DNA of 7,609 nt, from NCBI GenBank assembly GCA_900555795.1, contig USMP01000056.1, positions 1 to 7,609 on the forward strand. The letters run 5' to 3'. The DNA is from an uncultured Eubacteriales bacterium. Lineage in GTDB: Bacteria > Bacillota > Clostridia > Oscillospirales > Oscillospiraceae. Under the pieces are notes generated by a model, which had not been told where the DNA came from, did not search any database, and saw only the letters and a program-made list of their open reading frames with translations. Position numbers and translations under genes: made by a program. Within the stretch, counting starts at the first letter, position 1. The number at the start of each line of letters is the position of its first letter. Shown piece by piece: positions 4,161 to 7,609 of the stretch.

Positions 4161-5711
4161 TTACATCCAGATGGAAAAGACCCGCAGCAGCTTCTCCAGG
4201 ACCTTCCGCCACCAGGGGCGCTTCCGCCAGGCTGCCAGATCGACCATGGCGCCGCGGGCCATAATACCCTCCATGTCCCGGCGCAGATCCGCGATGGCTG
4301 GCGCCCCGTAGAGCAGAACGCCGCACTCATGGTGCAGCTGAAAGCTGCGGTAATCCATGTTGATCGTCCCCACCAGGGCCAGTTCTCCATCCGCCAAAAA
4401 GCTTTTGGCATGGAGAAAGCCCGGTGTGAACTCATAGATTTTTACGCCATGCCCCAGTAGCGCCTCGTAGTGGGAGCCGGCCACGATCTGGGTGTACTTG
4501 TGGTCGGGGATGCCCGGCAGCAGAAGGCGCACATCCACACCGCTGTCGGCCGCCATGCACAGGGAGCGGACCAGGCTGTCCTCCACGGCAAAGTAGGGGG
4601 TGGTAAGCCAGATATACTGGTGGGCGTTGACGATGCAGTGGTGGTAGATATCCTCGGCGGGGTTGTCGGGGTTGTTGATGGGGCCGTCGGTAAAACTCTG
4701 GCACCAGCCGGTTCCGGCGGGGGAATCCAGGGGGCGGTAGTAGTCGTGCTCGCTTTGCAGGTGCTCGCCCAGCATTTCCCACATATGGATGAAAAGACTG
4801 GTAAGGCCCCACGCCCCCGCACCGTCCAGCAGTACGCCGCTGTCCTTCCACTCCCCGAAGCGGCGGACAAAGCCCGCGTACTCGTCCGCCACGTTGACCC
4901 CGCCGGTGTAGGCGTACTGCCCATCCACGCAGAGGATTTTCCGGTGGTCCCGGTAGTTGAAGTAGAGGCGGTTTACGTACTGGTGGACGGGGTTGAAGAT
5001 ATGGACCTCGATGCCCGCCTGACGCATGCGGTCGATGGTTTCACTGCGCATGCGGGTAATATTGCCGAAGTCGTCAAAAATGACCTTGATCTCCACACCG
5101 TGGCGTGCCCGGTCCTCCAGTACCTCCAGCATCCGGTCCCACAGCTTGCCCTCGGCCAGAATGAAGTATTCCAAAAAGATGAAGTGCTCCGCCCGGGCCA
5201 TGCGGCTGAGGGCGTCAGCGAAAAAAGCGTCCCCGGTGGGGAAGTAGATCGCTTCCGTGTCCCGGTAGAGCAGGAAACCCCTCCGCTCCAGCATGGCGGC
5301 CAGGCGGGCCCAGTTGGGAAGTTCCTCCATAAGCCGCTGGCCGGCGGCCTGGGACTGCCTCACGTCGGCGGGGCGGTTGGCGGGGGCCTTTACCGGCAGC
5401 AGATTCAGCCGCTTGCTCTGAATATTGCCGCCCCAAAGCACATAGAGGATCATTCCCGCCACCGGCAGCGCTACCACCAGCAGCGTCCAGGCCAGCTTAT
5501 AGCTGGCGCTGGCCGGGCTGGACTGAATGCCGATGGCCACGGCGATGGCGGCAACCTCCATAACGGTAAAGGCAATAGCCGAGTGGGCCTGGAGAAAACT
5601 GGACAGCAGCACCACCGCTCCTATGTTTACCAGCGTCAGCACCAGCACCATGGCAATGCGGAGGGTGGCGGAGATGCGGCGCTCTGTTGTCTGTTTCACC
5701 GGACGTTTCAC
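4161..5711 (-). CDS. cls: Cardiolipin synthase (phospholipase D family)
   Basis: This membrane enzyme joins phosphatidyl groups (classically two phosphatidylglycerols) to make cardiolipin. The 516 residues begin with a basic stretch, then three hydrophobic helices (about 17-40, 45-62 and 72-93, the PLDc_N anchor region), then two phospholipase D domains. The first H-x-K-x4-D motif is His256, Lys258 and Asp263 in Y-R-D-H-R-K, followed by T-G-G-V-N. The second is His434, Lys436 and Asp441 in F-L-H-A-K-S, followed by V-G-T-I-N-M-D-Y-R-S-F. Both active-site halves are complete, so the enzyme should be active. The start is GTG 5711, preceded by AAAGGAG six bases upstream; no better ATG lies nearby. 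The stop is TAA. It follows pncB after 28 bases and precedes the adenosyltransferase gene by 51 bases, so it is probably co-transcribed with both. Which of several Cls paralogues this is cannot be told. Confidence 0.95.
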   Translation of the reverse strand: MKRPVKQTTERRISATLRIAMVLVLTLVNIGAVVLLSSFLQAHSAIAFTVMEVAAIAVAIGIQSSPASASYKLAWTLLVVALPVAGMILYVLWGGNIQSKRLNLLPVKAPANRPADVRQSQAAGQRLMEELPNWARLAAMLERRGFLLYRDTEAIYFPTGDAFFADALSRMARAEHFIFLEYFILAEGKLWDRMLEVLEDRARHGVEIKVIFDDFGNITRMRSETIDRMRQAGIEVHIFNPVHQYVNRLYFNYRDHRKILCVDGQYAYTGGVNVADEYAGFVRRFGEWKDSGVLLDGAGAWGLTSLFIHMWEMLGEHLQSEHDYYRPLDSPAGTGWCQSFTDGPINNPDNPAEDIYHHCIVNAHQYIWLTTPYFAVEDSLVRSLCMAADSGVDVRLLLPGIPDHKYTQIVAGSHYEALLGHGVKIYEFTPGFLHAKSFLADGELALVGTINMDYRSFQLHHECGVLLYGAPAIADLRRDMEGIMARGAMVDLAAWRKRPWWRKVLEKLLRVFSIWM

Positions 5712-5739
5712 GATTGGCTCCTTTCGCGGGAGAACCGGA

Positions 5740-7188
5740 TCAGTGGTTTTCCTCCAGCAGAGTGTATTTCACATCCCACAGCTTCTGGCTCAGGTCCACA
5801 TAGTAGCGGTGAGGGTTGTCAAAGCGTTTGACCTCATCCCATAGGGTGTCCACTTGCTGCTGGCAATAGACGCGGATCTCCTCCAGAGTGGGGGACTGGT
5901 ACACCAGCTGTCCCCCCAGGAAAATAGGCACCTGGAGTTCCTTGGCGGTGAAGTTGTAGACCTCCTTCTTTTTCCAGGTGGCGTCGGGGTCAAAAATCAC
6001 CAGGGGTTTGGTATCGTCCACCACCTCGTCGTGGATGGTGAGATAGTCGGCAATCGCCTTTCCCGTGTCATTGCCGTAAAACCGATATAGCTTTTTGTAG
6101 TGGGGCGTGGTGATTTTAGCCACATTCTCACTGATTTTGATCTTGGGGATGACCGTCCCATCCGGCTTTTCCACTGCCACCAGCTTGTAGACGCCGCCGA
6201 ATACGGGCTCGCTGCGGGCGGTAATCAGCCGCTCGCCCACGCCGAAGCAGTCGATTTTGGCTCCCTGCAGCAGCAGATCCCGGATCAGCACCTCATCCAG
6301 GGAGTTAGAGGCGGAGATGGTGCAGCTCTCCCAGCCGGCGGCGTCCAGCATCTTCCTGGCCTCCTTGGAGAGGTAGGCAATGTCGCCGGAATCCAGGCGG
6401 ATGCCGCACTTGGTGATGCCCAGGGGACGCAGCACCTCGTTGAAGGCCCGGATAGCGTCGGGAACGCCGGTTTTCAGGGTATTGTAGGTGTCCACCAGCA
6501 GTATGGCGTTGGTGGGATAGATCTGGCAGTAGGTCTTAAATGCCTCGTACTGGCTGTCGAACATCTGGACCCAGGAGTGAGCCATGGTGCCGGCGGCGGG
6601 GACACCGTAAATCTGGTCACTGAGGGCGCAGGCGGTGCCGTGAACGCCGCCGATATAGGCCGCCCGGGCGCCCACCACCGCCGCGCCCACCCCCTGGGCC
6701 CGGCGGGAGCCAAACTCCAGCACCGTGCGCCCCTGGGCGGCCCGGACCACCCGGTTGGCTTTGGTGGCCACAAGGCTCTGGTGGTTGATGCACAGAAGGG
6801 CATAGGTCTCAATCAGCTGCGCCTGAGATGCGCTGGCCCGGACTGTTACCAGGGGCTCACCGGGAAACACCGGCGTTCCCTCCGGCACCGCCCAGATGTC
6901 GCCGGTAAAGCGGAAGGTGCGCAGATAGTCCAGAAAGTCCTCCTGGAAAAGGTGCTTGCTACGCAGGTACTCGATGTCCTCCGCGTCAAAGTGGAGATCC
7001 CGAATGTAGGAAATCAGCTGCTCCAGACCCGCGGCGATGGCAAAGCCGCCCCCGTCGGGTACACGGCGGAAAAACACGTCGAAGTAAGTGATGTCGTTCT
7101 GCATCTCCTGGCGGAAATAGCCGTTGGCCATGGTCATCTCATAAAAATCGAAGAGCATGGACAGATTCAGCTTCTCTTTACACTCCAT
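5740..7188 (-). CDS. pncB: Nicotinate phosphoribosyltransferase
   Basis: The enzyme converts nicotinate and PRPP, with ATP hydrolysis, to nicotinate mononucleotide, the entry step of the Preiss-Handler NAD salvage route in the cytoplasm. The 482-residue length fits the longer bacterial form. Near the N-terminus is D-F-Y-E-M-T-M-A-N-G-Y (residues 14-24). Other family motifs are F-G-S-R-R-A-Q-G (159-166), G-T-M-A-H-S-W-V (200-207, where His204 fits the phosphorylated histidine), I-R-L-D-S-G-D (263-269) and F-G-V-G-E-R-L (315-321). ATG 7188 has GAGGA nine bases upstream, and the stop is TGA. It is the first gene of the four-gene unit, with its own promoter at 7243-7271. No nicotinamidase or NadD/NadE gene is in view, so the rest of the pathway lies elsewhere. 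Confidence 0.96.
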   Translation of the reverse strand: MECKEKLNLSMLFDFYEMTMANGYFRQEMQNDITYFDVFFRRVPDGGGFAIAAGLEQLISYIRDLHFDAEDIEYLRSKHLFQEDFLDYLRTFRFTGDIWAVPEGTPVFPGEPLVTVRASASQAQLIETYALLCINHQSLVATKANRVVRAAQGRTVLEFGSRRAQGVGAAVVGARAAYIGGVHGTACALSDQIYGVPAAGTMAHSWVQMFDSQYEAFKTYCQIYPTNAILLVDTYNTLKTGVPDAIRAFNEVLRPLGITKCGIRLDSGDIAYLSKEARKMLDAAGWESCTISASNSLDEVLIRDLLLQGAKIDCFGVGERLITARSEPVFGGVYKLVAVEKPDGTVIPKIKISENVAKITTPHYKKLYRFYGNDTGKAIADYLTIHDEVVDDTKPLVIFDPDATWKKKEVYNFTAKELQVPIFLGGQLVYQSPTLEEIRVYCQQQVDTLWDEVKRFDNPHRYYVDLSQKLWDVKYTLLEENH

Positions 7189-7242
7189 ATTACCTGTTCC
7201 TCTATTTCTCGTTAGTGCGGGCGCTTTGGCCCGATATGTCCT

Positions 7243-7271
7243 ATAGTATATCTTTTTTCCTTATTTTGCAA
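7243..7271 (-). promoter_or_regulatory. Promoter of the pncB-cls-cobO-pepT unit
   Basis: On the minus strand the -35 TTGCAA (7266-7271) and -10 TACTAT (7243-7248) are 17 bases apart, with an A-rich spacer. Transcription would start near 7236, giving a leader of about 48 bases. That leader holds a small 5-bp hairpin (7218-7222 with 7229-7233) and the GAGGA ribosome site. No riboswitch-sized structure fits in it. No other promoter of similar quality is seen in the three gene gaps downstream. Confidence 0.75.
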
Positions 7272-7347
7272 CGGCAATCCGCCCACCGCTCCCGCATTTT
7301 TCCAATTTTGCCCCTGTTGGAAGGTCCGCACCCCGCCGAAAACGCTG

Positions 7348-7379
7348 CGGGCCGCCTCCATTTGTCTGGAGGCGGCCCG
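7348..7379 (-). terminator. GC-rich terminator-like hairpin of the right-edge transcription unit
   Basis: A 13-bp perfect stem (7348-7360 with 7367-7379) has a 6-base loop. Read on the minus strand, a short T4 run follows five bases after the stem (complement of 7339-7342, approximately). It lies between the last ORF of the right-edge unit (ending at 7431) and the pncB promoter, so it probably separates the two units. The T tract is weak and offset. Confidence 0.6.
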
Positions 7380-7430
7380 GAATGTGACTGATTAAATGCC
7401 GGTCAGAGGGCGGCCGTCGTGATTGGACGG

Positions 7431-7530
7431 CTAGGGTGCTGTGGGGAAACCGGGGCGGGGGTCGGGATAGTGCTGGGCGAGATAGGTGATCAGTTCCTCA
7501 TCATATTCTTGCGGCAAGCGTGTTGCTCAT
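7431..7530 (-). pseudogene. Small frameshifted ORF coupled to the right-edge gene, unrecognised
   Basis: ATG 7530 overlaps the stop of the upstream gene by ATGA and has a fine AAGGAGG about 10 bases upstream. This is the layout of a translationally coupled gene. Yet the frame stops after nine codons. A one-base shift around 7513-7518 opens a frame of about 28 residues, starting near L-P-Q-E-Y-D-E-E-L and rich in Pro, Asp and Tyr, to TAG at 7431-7433. Together they would encode about 32 residues. Either an insertion has broken a small gene or there is a sequence error. I do not recognise the product. Confidence 0.4.
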
Positions 7531-7609
7531 GCTTCCACACCCTCCTTCAACGTCTTGGCCTTGGGGGCTTTTACCTTGCTTTTAAAGCTGGCCTTGACCC
7601 GGGGGTCCA
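7527..7609 (-). CDS. 3' end of an unidentified gene running in from the right edge (partial)
   Basis: Only the last 26 codons and the TGA stop (7527-7529) are inside the window; the start lies beyond 7609. The tail is strongly basic, with repeated Lys in K-S-K-V-K-A-P-K-A-K, followed by a short acidic end. No fold or family can be named from this. The ATGA overlap with a small downstream ORF and the ribosome site inside its own 3' end indicate that it was the penultimate gene of an operon ending at 7348-7379. Confidence 0.5.
   Translation of the reverse strand, partial: DPRVKASFKSKVKAPKAKTLKEGVEA

Noticed and set aside
2442..7215. Long plus-strand open frames opposite the operon (for example 2442-4130, 4470-5831, 6100-7215)
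   Set aside because: They are mirror frames of G+C-rich genes with clear conserved products on the minus strand. Their peptides are low-complexity, with no motifs and no good ribosome sites.
7189..7242. Riboswitch or attenuator in the pncB leader
   Set aside because: Only a 5-bp hairpin fits in a leader of about 48 bases, with no terminator-like T run.

Overview
The window looks like a chromosomal stretch from a G+C-rich gut-type Firmicute. An Oscillospiraceae-like member of the Clostridia (Flavonifractor, Lawsonibacter or a relative) is the best guess. The reasons are strong AAGGAGG-type ribosome binding sites, TTGACA/TATAAT-type promoters, short rho-independent terminators, AgrC/AgrA-type (GHKL and LytTR) two-component genes, and the style of the proteins. 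This placement is an inference from sequence character; no database search was possible. Every well-supported intact gene is on the minus strand.

Right part (about 7609 to 2322): the 3' end of an unidentified gene, followed by a small frameshifted ORF that overlaps it by ATGA, enters from the right edge and ends at a GC-rich hairpin (7348-7379). A promoter at 7243-7271 then opens a tightly spaced four-gene unit: nicotinate phosphoribosyltransferase (pncB), cardiolipin synthase (cls), cob(I)alamin adenosyltransferase (cobO/btuR type) and peptidase T (pepT). The gaps are 28, 51 and 24 bases, and each gene has its own good ribosome binding site. The unit ends at a strong hairpin at 2322-2349. 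Its genes serve NAD salvage, membrane phospholipid synthesis, corrinoid activation and tripeptide use, so it is a housekeeping or nutrient-salvage operon rather than one pathway.

Middle part (2277 to about 540): a tRNA-Gln(CUG) gene with a consensus promoter and its own terminator borders a graveyard of broken genes. These are a LytTR response regulator (minus strand) with an in-frame TGA and a frameshift, a C-terminal remnant of a GHKL sensor kinase (plus strand) with an in-frame TAG, and a bidirectional terminator between the two. Two short plus-strand ORFs (551-655 and 908-1003) look like heads of phage tape-measure-like proteins. Embedded here is a compact, apparently intact minus-strand transcription unit with promoter, Shine-Dalgarno, a 44-residue ORF ending in one hydrophobic helix, and a strong terminator. 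It is the best candidate in the window for something undescribed.

Left part (496 to 1): a 100-residue, three-helix membrane protein resembling PQ-loop/SemiSWEET proteins, with a clear promoter and a terminator. It is followed by an unusual run of three hairpins, two of which overlap.

No rRNA, CRISPR array, complete mobile element or riboswitch was recognised.
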